From CAZNMF01 sp035547155 (GTDB lineage Bacteria > Acidobacteriota > Vicinamibacteria > Vicinamibacterales > SCN-69-37): a stretch of DNA of 6,372 nt. The position numbers and the translations under genes were made by a program. The notes under the pieces were generated by a model. That model searched no databases. It was given only the letters and a program-made list of their open reading frames with translations, and was not told where the DNA came from. The stretch is from contig DASZVJ010000115.1 of the NCBI GenBank assembly GCA_035547155.1, positions 1 to 6,372 of the forward strand, read 5' to 3'. The first letter of the stretch is position 1; the number at the start of each line of letters is the position of its first letter. Positions 1-6,362 of the stretch are shown here, piece by piece.

Positions 1-2817
1 GAGGCGCGCGAAGCGCTCGACACCGCGCACGTCGACCACGAGTCGCGCGCGAGCGCGCTCGGCGCCGAGCTGCACGACGTCCGCACGACGCTCGACCGTC
101 ACCAACAAGAGCGCGACGCCGAGCGAGCGGATCTGCAGCAGCAGCTCCGCGACGCGCAGACCGCCGTCGAGCGGCTGCAACACGAGCTCGATGCGACGCG
201 CGGCGATCACGAGTCGCACACGGGCGCGCTCGATGCGGAGCTGCGCGAGGCACGCGCCGCGCTCGATCGTCATCAGCAGGAACGCGACGCCGAGCGCGCG
301 AATCTGCAGCAGCAACTCCACGACGCGCAGACCGCAGTCGAGCGGCTGCAACACGAGCTCGACGAGGCTCGCGCGCAGCACGACACCGCGCATCAGGAAG
401 TCCACGAGCGGCTGCAGTCGGAGCGGCAGACGTGGGAGTCGGCGCGCACGCAGCTCGAGGCCGATCTCGCCGGCGCGCGTGACGCGCACGATGCCGGCCG
501 TCAGGTCTGGGACAGTCTTCGCGCCAGCCTGGAGGACGAGCTGCATCGCACGCGCGAGCAGCTCGGCACGGGTCAGCAGGAATGGGAAGCCGCGCGCGCG
601 GATCTGCACGAGGCCGTGCAGCAGCTCCAGCGCCGGATCGACGACGCCGAGCGCGACCGCGATGCGGCCCGCACACAGCTCGACGCCGATCGCGAGGCCT
701 CCGCGGCCGCATCGTCGGCGGCGCACGATCAGTGGCAGCACGAGCGGCAGTCCCTCGAGAGCCAGTTGCACGGCGCGCGCGAGCGGATCGACGCGCTGCA
801 GCGTGACGTCGATGCGGCGCGTCACGACGCCGAGCGCACGCTGGAATCCGAACGCCAGGCGTGGGACGCCACGCGCGCGCAGATGGACGCCGATTTGCGA
901 TCCGCCAACGACGCCCTCGCGGCCCACCAGCGCGAGTGGGACGAGCAGCGCACGTCGCTCGAATCGCTGCTGCGCCGCGCCCACGACGACGCCGACAGTC
1001 TCCAGCGGGAGCTCGACGCGACGCAGGCGCAGCTCGAGCGCGATCGCGAGGACACGCGACAGGCCGCCGATCGCGCGCACGCCGAGTGGGACGCGGCACG
1101 CGCCGCGCTGGAGCGCGAGGTCGACGAGCGGCAGTCCGCGTTCGACGCGCTGCGCCGCGACCTCGAGTCACGTGTCGCAGAGCTGACGGCGTCGTTGCAG
1201 TCAGCGGCGACGCGCGCGAGCGAGCGCGACCACCTCGAGAGCGCGCTCGATGCGGCGCGCGCGGAGATTCGTCACACCGACGAGCTGCATCGCGGCCAGC
1301 GCGCGGCGTGGGACGCCGAGCGCATGGCGCTCAGCGCGCGGCTCGCCGATCTCGAGCAGCGCCTCTCGGCCGAGCGCGATCAGTGGCAGCAGGAGCGCGC
1401 GACGCTGGACGCGCAGGTTCAGCAGGCCGCCGCGCTCCACGACCAGCACCGGCAGATCGATCAGGCGTTGAACGCGCTGCGCGCCGACTACGCCACGATG
1501 GTCCAGACGCTGGCGGCCGAGCGCACCGCGCGCGATCAGGATCGCCAGGCGATCGACGCGCTGCAGCAGGCGCTCGCCGACGCCGACACGCGGCGCGCCG
1601 AGCTTACGCGCCAGCTCGAAGAGGCCGCGCGCGAGGCGGCCAACCGCGCCGCCGCGCGCGAAGCCGACCTGTCGTCGCGGATCCGCGCGCTCGACGACGA
1701 GATCATCGCGGGCGCGCAACGGCTCGCGCGCGTCACCGAAGAAGCGGACGCCGCACGGCTCGCGCTGCAATCGCAGTATCTGCGCGCGTCGGAGAGCCAC
1801 GCGCGACTCATCGCTTCCGATGTGTTCGCCTACGCCGTCACCACGCTCCCGGGCGAGCTGGTGCGCTGCAACGACGCATTCGCGCAGCTGTTCGGCTTCG
1901 ACGACGCGCCCGATGCACTGACGCAGACCGCCGGCGGGCTCTTCCCTGGCCTGTCCGGACGCCCCGCGTTCATCGAGCGTCTCACCGCCGACGGCCGCGT
2001 CGACGGCCTCGAATCCTGCCTCGACCGTCCCGACGGCCAGGCCATTCGCATCGTCGAGTCCGCGACGCTCTTCACCGACACGGACGGAGACGACGAAGCG
2101 CTCGTCGAGCACGTCATCGTGGGCGAGCTGGCCGGGCCGGATCCGGACACGCTTCGCGCGCGGCGCCTCGAAGACGTCGGCAGCCTGACGACCGCGATGA
2201 TTCCGGAAATCGAGACGCTCGTGTCGACCGCGCACGAGCGCGTGCACGATCTGCGGCGGCTGCTGCGTGACGGCCAGGCCGGCGGCGCCGACACCGACGC
2301 GCTGACGACGCTGACGTCCCAAATCAACGCGCTGGTCCGACAGCTCGCGACCTTCAGCCGGCGCCAGGTGCGCGACGTCGAGTCGGTCGATCTCGCCGAC
2401 GCCGTGACGCGCACGGAGCCGGTGCTCGTGCGGCTGGCGGGCGACTACGTCGGGTTCACGATGCGCCTGGAGCCCGCGCCGCCGGTGCTCGTCAATCCCG
2501 ACGATCTGGATCAGCTGCTGACGTCGCTCGTCACGTTCGGCCGCGATCTGCTGCCGGCGGGCGGCTCATTGCTGGTGGAAGTGCAACCGCCGTCGCCGGC
2601 ACGCGGCGAAGGCGACCGCGCGGCGACGGTCCTGTCCGTCACCGCGTCAGGCTATGGTCTGCAGTTGCCGACGGCCGCGCCGTCGCTCGAGATCGGCGCG
2701 CAGCGCTGCGGCGCCCGGCTGCGAATCGTCGGCGAGCCCGGCTGGATGGCCCGTCTGGAAGTCCACTTCACGCGCTGTGGCCACGCGCCGCGCACGGCAT
2801 GGACATGGCTGGAGTAA
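1..2817 (+). CDS. Giant coiled-coil protein with PAS-like domain and degenerate histidine-kinase module (5' end outside window)
   Basis: The frame is open from base 1 to TAA at 2815-2817, giving 938 codons with no stop; the start lies to the left. An internal GTG at 616 is mid-repeat and is not the start. Residues (window numbering) 1 to about 590 are charged, Ala/Arg/Asp/Glu/Gln-rich coiled coil without Pro. Residues about 601-711 resemble a PAS domain (NDAFAQLFGFDD at 624-635). Residues about 720-915 align by eye with the PAS-linked histidine kinase core: RRLEDVGSL at 721-729, LATFSRRQV at 782-790, a DQLLTSLV block near 837 and EPGW near 910. Residues expected for catalysis are replaced: Pro735 for His, Ser842 and Phe846 for N-box Asn, Ala882 for G-box Asp. 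No signal peptide or membrane segment is visible in this part. I infer a cytoplasmic signalling or scaffold pseudokinase; the N-terminal domains and partner are unknown. No lysine is present. Confidence 0.9.
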   Translation, partial: EAREALDTAHVDHESRASALGAELHDVRTTLDRHQQERDAERADLQQQLRDAQTAVERLQHELDATRGDHESHTGALDAELREARAALDRHQQERDAERANLQQQLHDAQTAVERLQHELDEARAQHDTAHQEVHERLQSERQTWESARTQLEADLAGARDAHDAGRQVWDSLRASLEDELHRTREQLGTGQQEWEAARADLHEAVQQLQRRIDDAERDRDAARTQLDADREASAAASSAAHDQWQHERQSLESQLHGARERIDALQRDVDAARHDAERTLESERQAWDATRAQMDADLRSANDALAAHQREWDEQRTSLESLLRRAHDDADSLQRELDATQAQLERDREDTRQAADRAHAEWDAARAALEREVDERQSAFDALRRDLESRVAELTASLQSAATRASERDHLESALDAARAEIRHTDELHRGQRAAWDAERMALSARLADLEQRLSAERDQWQQERATLDAQVQQAAALHDQHRQIDQALNALRADYATMVQTLAAERTARDQDRQAIDALQQALADADTRRAELTRQLEEAAREAANRAAAREADLSSRIRALDDEIIAGAQRLARVTEEADAARLALQSQYLRASESHARLIASDVFAYAVTTLPGELVRCNDAFAQLFGFDDAPDALTQTAGGLFPGLSGRPAFIERLTADGRVDGLESCLDRPDGQAIRIVESATLFTDTDGDDEALVEHVIVGELAGPDPDTLRARRLEDVGSLTTAMIPEIETLVSTAHERVHDLRRLLRDGQAGGADTDALTTLTSQINALVRQLATFSRRQVRDVESVDLADAVTRTEPVLVRLAGDYVGFTMRLEPAPPVLVNPDDLDQLLTSLVTFGRDLLPAGGSLLVEVQPPSPARGEGDRAATVLSVTASGYGLQLPTAAPSLEIGAQRCGARLRIVGEPGWMARLEVHFTRCGHAPRTAWTWLE
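19..360 (+). repeat. Tandem 171-bp (57-residue) duplication inside the coiled coil
   Basis: Unit 1 is 19-189 and unit 2 is 190-360, with a constant offset of 171 bp. The second parts (97-189 versus 268-360) match at 84 of 93 bases by my count. Seven of the nine differences are synonymous; the two protein changes are Asp44 to Asn and Arg56 to His between units. The first parts (19-96 versus 190-267) are clearly related but more diverged. A 57-residue unit equals one 25-residue repeat plus a 32-residue one (25+7), so it stays in coiled-coil register. Confidence 0.85.
361..1461 (+). repeat. Coding 25-residue Trp-anchored coiled-coil repeats
   Basis: Within the protein, an 8-residue core (Trp, Asp/Glu, x, x, Arg, x, x, Leu) recurs every 25 residues. 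Trp stands at residues 145, 170, 195, 245, 288, 313, 363, 437 and 462. Intermediate positions (120, 220, 270, 338, 388) carry the same core with Leu, Arg or Val in place of Trp. Spacings are 25, 25, 50, 43, 25, 50, 74 and 25, so the lattice slips by 7 once and is looser around 388-437. Twenty-five equals 7+7+11, a heptad/hendecad mix compatible with one continuous helix. After about residue 490 the pattern fades into ordinary coiled coil. Confidence 0.8.
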
Positions 2818-2828
2818 AAGACTCCGTC

Positions 2829-2939
2829 AACTTCGAACTGGGAACTTCGAACTTAGAAATCCTCTCTTCGACGCATCTCGGTAGCTCGATCAACCGATCC
2901 TCTTCGAAGAGAGCCTTTCGAAGTTCGCAGTTCGAAGTT
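2829..2939. repeat. Imperfect inverted repeat made of TTCGAA palindromes
   Basis: The outer arms 2829-2851 and 2917-2939 are reverse complements at 22 of 23 positions. An inner arm pair, 2862-2871 and 2904-2913, is perfect over 10 bp, leaving a loop of about 32 nt. TTCGAA occurs five times (2832, 2846, 2903, 2917, 2931), and each outer arm is itself a 14-bp-period direct repeat. The stretch is much richer in A+T than the flanking genes. It sits between convergent genes, so it may act as a terminator-like hairpin, or it may be a small REP/MITE-like mobile repeat. It encodes no open reading frame I believe in, and I see no target-site duplication. Confidence 0.7.
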
Positions 2940-2940
2940 T

Positions 2941-2978
2941 CGTAAATATGAGCGACGCACGCGTCGCTCATATTTACG
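2941..2978 (-). terminator. Perfect palindrome at the 3' end of the sulfite reductase gene
   Basis: The arms 2941-2958 (cgtaaatatgagcgacgc) and 2961-2978 are perfect reverse complements of 18 bp separated by two bases. In practice this gives a stem of about 16-17 bp with a short loop. The TAA stop of the reductase (2976-2974) lies inside the arm, so the hairpin forms at the very end of that message. Neither side has a run of T, so it is not a classical intrinsic terminator. It could instead stop or stabilise the 3' end of either convergent transcript. Confidence 0.6.
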
Positions 2979-4806
2979 ACGCACACTCTCCTTCGCTCGT
3001 CTCCGGCGTGAAGGCGTGATCTTCGGCCAGGTCGATGAAGTCCTCCGGCCGCGCGGTCTCCATCGTCAGCGGCTCGAGATCGGCGAGCAGCTGCTTCACC
3101 TTCACGAGATCGACGCGATTGAAGAACGCGGCAGCCGACTCGTCATCACGGCGCTCGGCCGCGTAGAAATCGGCGAGCCGCTCGACCGCGATGCCGCCTC
3201 GACGCGCGGGAATCTTGGCGACGACGCGTCCGAAGGTGGCGCCGTGGACGCTGACGCCGCCGCCGACCATCACGAAGTACTGCGGCGCCGGACGACCCTC
3301 CACCTTGCGCAGGCTCCCCTGGAATCCGACCGCAGCGATGTGATGCTGACCGCAACCGTTCGGGCAGCCGCTGACCTTGACGTCGAGCGTCGGCGCCAGC
3401 GGGATCAACCGCGGGTTCGCGCGCACGTGCTCTTCGACCAGCCGTCCGAGCCCGCGTGACTGCGTGACGGCGAGCTTGCACGACTCGGCGCCGGGGCAGC
3501 TCGTCACGTCGGCAATCGTGTCCGCGTCCCCCAGCGGCAGGCCGGCCGCTGCGAGCCTCGCGTACAGCCCGCGCGCGTCTTCGCGCTTCACCCAGCGGAA
3601 CACGAGATTCTGCGTCGGCGTCACGCGCACGGTGCCGTCGCTGTACGCCGTCGTGAGATCGCCGAGGATGCGCATCTGCATGCTCGACAGATCGCCCAGG
3701 TGCACCGTCGCGATCACCGAGACGTAGCCGGCCTGTTTCTGCGGCCGCACGTTGGTCACCGCCCAACGCTCGAAATCCTCGTCGGTCACCGTGACAGGTA
3801 CGGGCTCCGGCCGAATGCCAGGGCCGCGCACTTCGCCTGACACGACGCGCGAGGCAATCGACGCAATCGACGGCGGCTCCGGCCGCGGCCAGTCGGGCGC
3901 GCCTTCGGCGGGCTGTGCCTCCGGATCGAACGGCAGCGGCACGCCACCTTCGGCGCGCACCGCGGCGAGCCGCGTCTCGAACTCGGCGTGGAACTTCTCC
4001 CAGCCGAGCTGCTTGATCAGGAACTTGATGCGGTTCTTGTGCTTGTGCTTGTAGTCGCCGAGATCGTGGAAGACGCGGACGACCGCTTCCGCCGCGGTGA
4101 GGATGTCGCGCGCGGGCAGGAAGTCGAACAGCCGCATGCCGCTCACCGGCATGATCGCCGTGCCGCCGCCGACCAGCATGCGGAAACCGCGCTGGCCGTG
4201 CTCGATCCGGCCGAGGAAGCCGATGTCGTTGATCGTCGCTTTGATGTGATCTTCCGGGCAGCCCTCGAACGCGATCTTGAACTTGCGCGGGAGCGACGAG
4301 GACAGCTTGTGCCGCAGGAAATAGCGCGTCGTGATCTCCGCGTACGGCGTGACGTCGAACGGCTCGGTCGCCGAGACGCCCGCGAACGCGCAGCCCGTGA
4401 TGTTGCGCACCGAGTTGCCGCACGCCTCGCGCGTCGTCAGGCCCGCGTCGGCGCCGCGGCGCTGCGCGAGCTCGGCCTCGCGGACCTTGATGAAATGGAA
4501 CTGCATGTTCTGCCGCGTGGTGATGTGGCCGAAGCCGCGCGAGTAGCGATCCGCGATGTCCGCGAGCGCGTCGAGCTGCTCGACCGTCAGGACGCCCTGC
4601 GGAATCTTGACGCGCAGCATGTGCAGATCTTCCGGCTGCCGCTGGCCGTACGTGCCGCGCAGCAAACGGAACGCGCGCCACTGATCGGGCGTGATGTCGC
4701 CGCGCTCGAACTTGCCGAGCATGTCCGCGAACTCGTCGACGTCCGACTCCTTCGCGAACGACAGGCGCGCGCGGCCGAGCGTCTTGGGATCGTCCTGAAC
4801 TGCCAT
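2974..4806 (-). CDS. sir: Siroheme/[4Fe-4S] sulfite (or nitrite) reductase
   Basis: This 610-residue protein reduces sulfite to sulfide (or nitrite to ammonia) with six electrons, in the cytoplasm. It shows the two-fold ferredoxin-like plus NIR/SIR layout: first half about 45-275, a Pro-rich linker about 290-340, second half about 350-580. The cluster/siroheme ligands are present as CPGAESC (Cys437, Cys443) and CPNGC (Cys481, Cys485). Anion-binding residues equivalent to E. coli CysI Arg83, Arg153, Lys215 and Lys217 appear as Arg65 (MLRVK), Arg134 (NSVRNI), Lys175 and Lys177 (RKFK). The start ATG at 4806 is chosen because GAGGAG lies eight bases upstream; an earlier in-frame start would run into the preceding gene. 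It follows the siroheme methyltransferase by 25 bp, which favours sulfite assimilation. Substrate choice cannot be settled by eye. The electron donor is not encoded in the window; ferredoxin or a separate flavoprotein is possible. Confidence 0.95.
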   Translation of the reverse strand: MAVQDDPKTLGRARLSFAKESDVDEFADMLGKFERGDITPDQWRAFRLLRGTYGQRQPEDLHMLRVKIPQGVLTVEQLDALADIADRYSRGFGHITTRQNMQFHFIKVREAELAQRRGADAGLTTREACGNSVRNITGCAFAGVSATEPFDVTPYAEITTRYFLRHKLSSSLPRKFKIAFEGCPEDHIKATINDIGFLGRIEHGQRGFRMLVGGGTAIMPVSGMRLFDFLPARDILTAAEAVVRVFHDLGDYKHKHKNRIKFLIKQLGWEKFHAEFETRLAAVRAEGGVPLPFDPEAQPAEGAPDWPRPEPPSIASIASRVVSGEVRGPGIRPEPVPVTVTDEDFERWAVTNVRPQKQAGYVSVIATVHLGDLSSMQMRILGDLTTAYSDGTVRVTPTQNLVFRWVKREDARGLYARLAAAGLPLGDADTIADVTSCPGAESCKLAVTQSRGLGRLVEEHVRANPRLIPLAPTLDVKVSGCPNGCGQHHIAAVGFQGSLRKVEGRPAPQYFVMVGGGVSVHGATFGRVVAKIPARRGGIAVERLADFYAAERRDDESAAAFFNRVDLVKVKQLLADLEPLTMETARPEDFIDLAEDHAFTPETSEGECAS

Positions 4807-4814
4807 GGCCCTCT

Positions 4815-4820
4815 CTCCTC
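4815..4820 (-). promoter_or_regulatory. Ribosome binding site deciding the sulfite reductase start
   Basis: GAGGAG on the minus strand is followed by eight bases and then ATG at 4806. It lies in the 25-bp gap after the methyltransferase stop, and it supports the MAVQDDPK start over the upstream in-frame extension. It is the strongest such site in the operon, so the reductase may be translated more efficiently than the two siroheme enzymes. Confidence 0.8.
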
Positions 4821-4831
4821 GCCGAAACTCG

Positions 4832-5605
4832 CTATCCTCGTGCCGGCCGCGTTCGTGACGCTTCGCGGACGACCTCGCCAATCACCATCACGCCGGGCCG
4901 ATGCCGGCGGTTGAATCCGTCCTTCACGCCGAGCCGCGCGAGCGTCCCGGTCCAGACGTGCTGGCTCGGCTGCGACGCCCGCATGACGATCGCCACGGGC
5001 GTGTTCGCCGGCCACCCCGCCGCCATCAGGCAGCGTCCAATCCCTCGTCGCCGCGCGAGCCCCATCAACACGACGATCGTCGCGCCACCCGCCGGCAGCG
5101 CGCTGAGCAGCGGCTCGTAGCGCTCGGGCGCATGGCCGCTCAGCACGATGAACGCCGACGACACGCCGCGGTGTGTCATCGGGATGCCGGCCAGCGCCGG
5201 CGCGGCGAGCGCGCTCGACACGCCCGGTACGACCTCGGCCGCAATCCCGGCCTTGGCCAGCGCGGCCAGCTCTTCCCCGCCGCGCGCGAAGACGAATGGG
5301 TCGCCGCTCTTCAGCCGGACCACCCGCTGGCCCTGACGCGCCGCGGCGATCATCCGCGCGCTGACGTCGGCCTGTGTCAGGCGCTTCGTGCCTGCGCGCC
5401 GCGCCACCGATTCCCGCTCCGCGTGCGGCGCGAGATTCACGATCGCGCGCGGGACGAGGCCGTCATACAGCACGAGATCCGCGGCCTTCAGCCGCTCGAT
5501 CGCCCGCGTCGTCAACAGCGCCGGGTCACCTGGCCCCGCGCCGACCAGCGACACGATACCCCGCCGCCGCGTGGATTGGCGACGCGCCGGGCGTCGTGCC
5601 TTCAT
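4832..5605 (-). CDS. cobA: Uroporphyrinogen-III C-methyltransferase (SUMT)
   Basis: This 257-residue enzyme transfers two methyl groups from S-adenosylmethionine to uroporphyrinogen III, giving precorrin-2, the branch point to siroheme and cobalamin. Family signatures are clear: LVGAGPGDPALLT at 20-32, RLKSGDPFVFARGGEE at 97-112, VVPGVSSALAAPALAGIP at 125-142, then MTHRG and an SGH motif. Length is normal for a stand-alone SUMT. The ATG at 5605 overlaps the upstream stop by four bases (ATGA), indicating translational coupling; no strong Shine-Dalgarno precedes it. Reading further upstream would only run out of frame over the preceding gene. The first 15 residues are strongly basic (eight Arg or Lys) and resemble an interdomain linker. 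Next to a siroheme-dependent reductase the product is most likely destined for siroheme. It ends with TAG at 4834-4832. Confidence 0.95.
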   Translation of the reverse strand: MKARRPARRQSTRRRGIVSLVGAGPGDPALLTTRAIERLKAADLVLYDGLVPRAIVNLAPHAERESVARRAGTKRLTQADVSARMIAAARQGQRVVRLKSGDPFVFARGGEELAALAKAGIAAEVVPGVSSALAAPALAGIPMTHRGVSSAFIVLSGHAPERYEPLLSALPAGGATIVVLMGLARRRGIGRCLMAAGWPANTPVAIVMRASQPSQHVWTGTLARLGVKDGFNRRHRPGVMVIGEVVREASRTRPARG

Positions 5606-6213
5606 GAGCCATCGTCGCGCCGGCCCCGGCACGACGTGAGCGTCCCGCAGTAGCGAGCGGCGATCGCTTCGGCCAGCTCCGGCCGGCGCTCGGTCATCGG
5701 CACGCCCGTCGAGCGCCACCGGCGCTTCAGCGTGTCGGCCTCCGCGAACCACGCGTCCAGCTCGTCGTCCGACGGCAGCAGGTCCTCGATCCCCTCGCGC
5801 AGCAGTCCTGCCAGCGCCGGCGCGCGGCCGCTCGTCGAGATCGCAATCGTCGCGCTGCCGCGCCGGATGACCCCGCCGAGATAGGCACTGGCGTTCGGCG
5901 GATCGTCGACGGCGTTGACGAGCAGCCGTCTGGGCTCGGCGGCCTTCGCCACGGCCGCATTGACGTCGGGCGTGGCCGCTGCGATGACGAACCACGCCTC
6001 GTCCAGATCCGACTCCTGGAACGGCCGTTCGACCAGCCGGACGTCGGCGCGCCGCATCGCCTCGCAGATGGCCGGCGCGACGACCGTGACGGATGCGCCG
6101 GTCGGACGCAGCGTCTCGAGCTTGCTGGCCGCTACCGTCCCGCCGCCCACGATCAACACGGGCCGGCCGGACAGCTTGACGAATATCGGCAGCAACGCGG
6201 CGTCAACACTCAC
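5602..6213 (-). CDS. sirC: Precorrin-2 dehydrogenase, possibly also sirohydrochlorin ferrochelatase (CysG N-terminal type)
   Basis: The predicted 203-residue protein oxidises precorrin-2 to sirohydrochlorin with NAD and, as in CysG and Met8p, may also insert iron. It opens with LLPIFVKLSGRPVLIVGGG (Rossmann fold, GGG at 23-25). VNAVDD follows at 99-104, then AISTSGRAPALAGLLREGIE at 124-143. Asp104 and Ser128 fall where the catalytic Asp and the phosphorylated Ser of Salmonella CysG are reported. The GTG at 6213 is the chosen start; TTG at 6195 is an alternative, and neither has a strong ribosome binding site. An earlier in-frame GTG at 6288 lies before a hairpin terminator and is unlikely. 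No SirB-type chelatase is visible in the window, which favours bifunctionality. It is the first gene of the operon and its TGA overlaps the next ATG. Confidence 0.88.
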   Translation of the reverse strand: MSVDAALLPIFVKLSGRPVLIVGGGTVAASKLETLRPTGASVTVVAPAICEAMRRADVRLVERPFQESDLDEAWFVIAAATPDVNAAVAKAAEPRRLLVNAVDDPPNASAYLGGVIRRGSATIAISTSGRAPALAGLLREGIEDLLPSDDELDAWFAEADTLKRRWRSTGVPMTERRPELAEAIAARYCGTLTSCRGRRDDGS

Positions 6214-6362
6214 GGCATCCGGGGCCCAACACCCCCCAAAAAGACGAAGCCCGCGAACCGGTGCCGATTCGCGGGCTGCAGAACACACTCTCGACGCTGA
6301 CCCTCAGGCCACTCCTGCAACACGACCGGCACGCCACGCGGCGCCAGGACAGGAGCAACAAC
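6214..6362. other. Leader / intergenic region upstream of the siroheme operon
   Basis: Apart from the minus-strand hairpin terminator and the plus-strand AGGAG, I find no convincing -35/-10 pair on either strand, no tRNA and no recognised riboswitch. A C6 run at 6232-6237 (G6 on the minus strand) lies just past the T-run. A 53-codon minus-strand frame from ATG 6364 to TGA 6203 with clustered Cys codons also crosses it; I treat it only as a speculative leader peptide. Confidence 0.5.
6238..6277 (-). terminator. Intrinsic terminator or attenuator in the leader of the siroheme/sulfite reductase operon
   Basis: Read on the minus strand, agcccgcgaa (6277-6268) pairs perfectly with ttcgcgggct (6257-6248) around a 10-base loop that can add two or three more pairs. 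After TCGTC comes TTTTT (6242-6238). This matches a rho-independent terminator in the minus direction only; no T-run follows on the plus strand. It ends about 24 bases before the GTG of the first operon gene. It could end transcription from a minus-strand gene to the right, or act as a conditional attenuator in the operon leader. Confidence 0.65.

Noticed and set aside
861..2270. Long plus-strand frame (469 codons) in an alternative phase
   Set aside because: The product is mostly Arg, Ala, Gly and Pro from frame-shifted GC-rich codons, and it overlaps the real gene entirely.
1201..2322. Long minus-strand open frame (373 codons) opposite the coiled-coil gene
   Set aside because: It lies antisense to a clearly coding repeat and PAS/kinase-like region. 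High GC makes stops rare in that frame, and its translation shows no recognisable domain.
616..2817. GTG at 616 as the start of the coiled-coil gene
   Set aside because: The same frame is open to base 1 and carries the same repeat pattern upstream, so the start is outside the window.
4807..4881. Upstream in-frame extension of the sulfite reductase to 4881
   Set aside because: It would overlap the methyltransferase 3' end. The extra residues are not family-like, and GAGGAG sits correctly for ATG at 4806.
3988..4914. Plus-strand open frame (308 codons) opposite the sulfite reductase
   Set aside because: It is antisense to well-conserved reductase motifs, with shadow-type composition and no domain.
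5606..5995. Extension of the methyltransferase upstream to 5995
   Set aside because: It only reads the preceding dehydrogenase gene in the wrong frame, giving Arg-rich sequence with no homology.
6214..6288. Extension of the precorrin-2 dehydrogenase to GTG 6288
   Set aside because: The extension would translate through the hairpin and T-run, and it adds residues absent from the family, which begins a few residues before the Rossmann strand.
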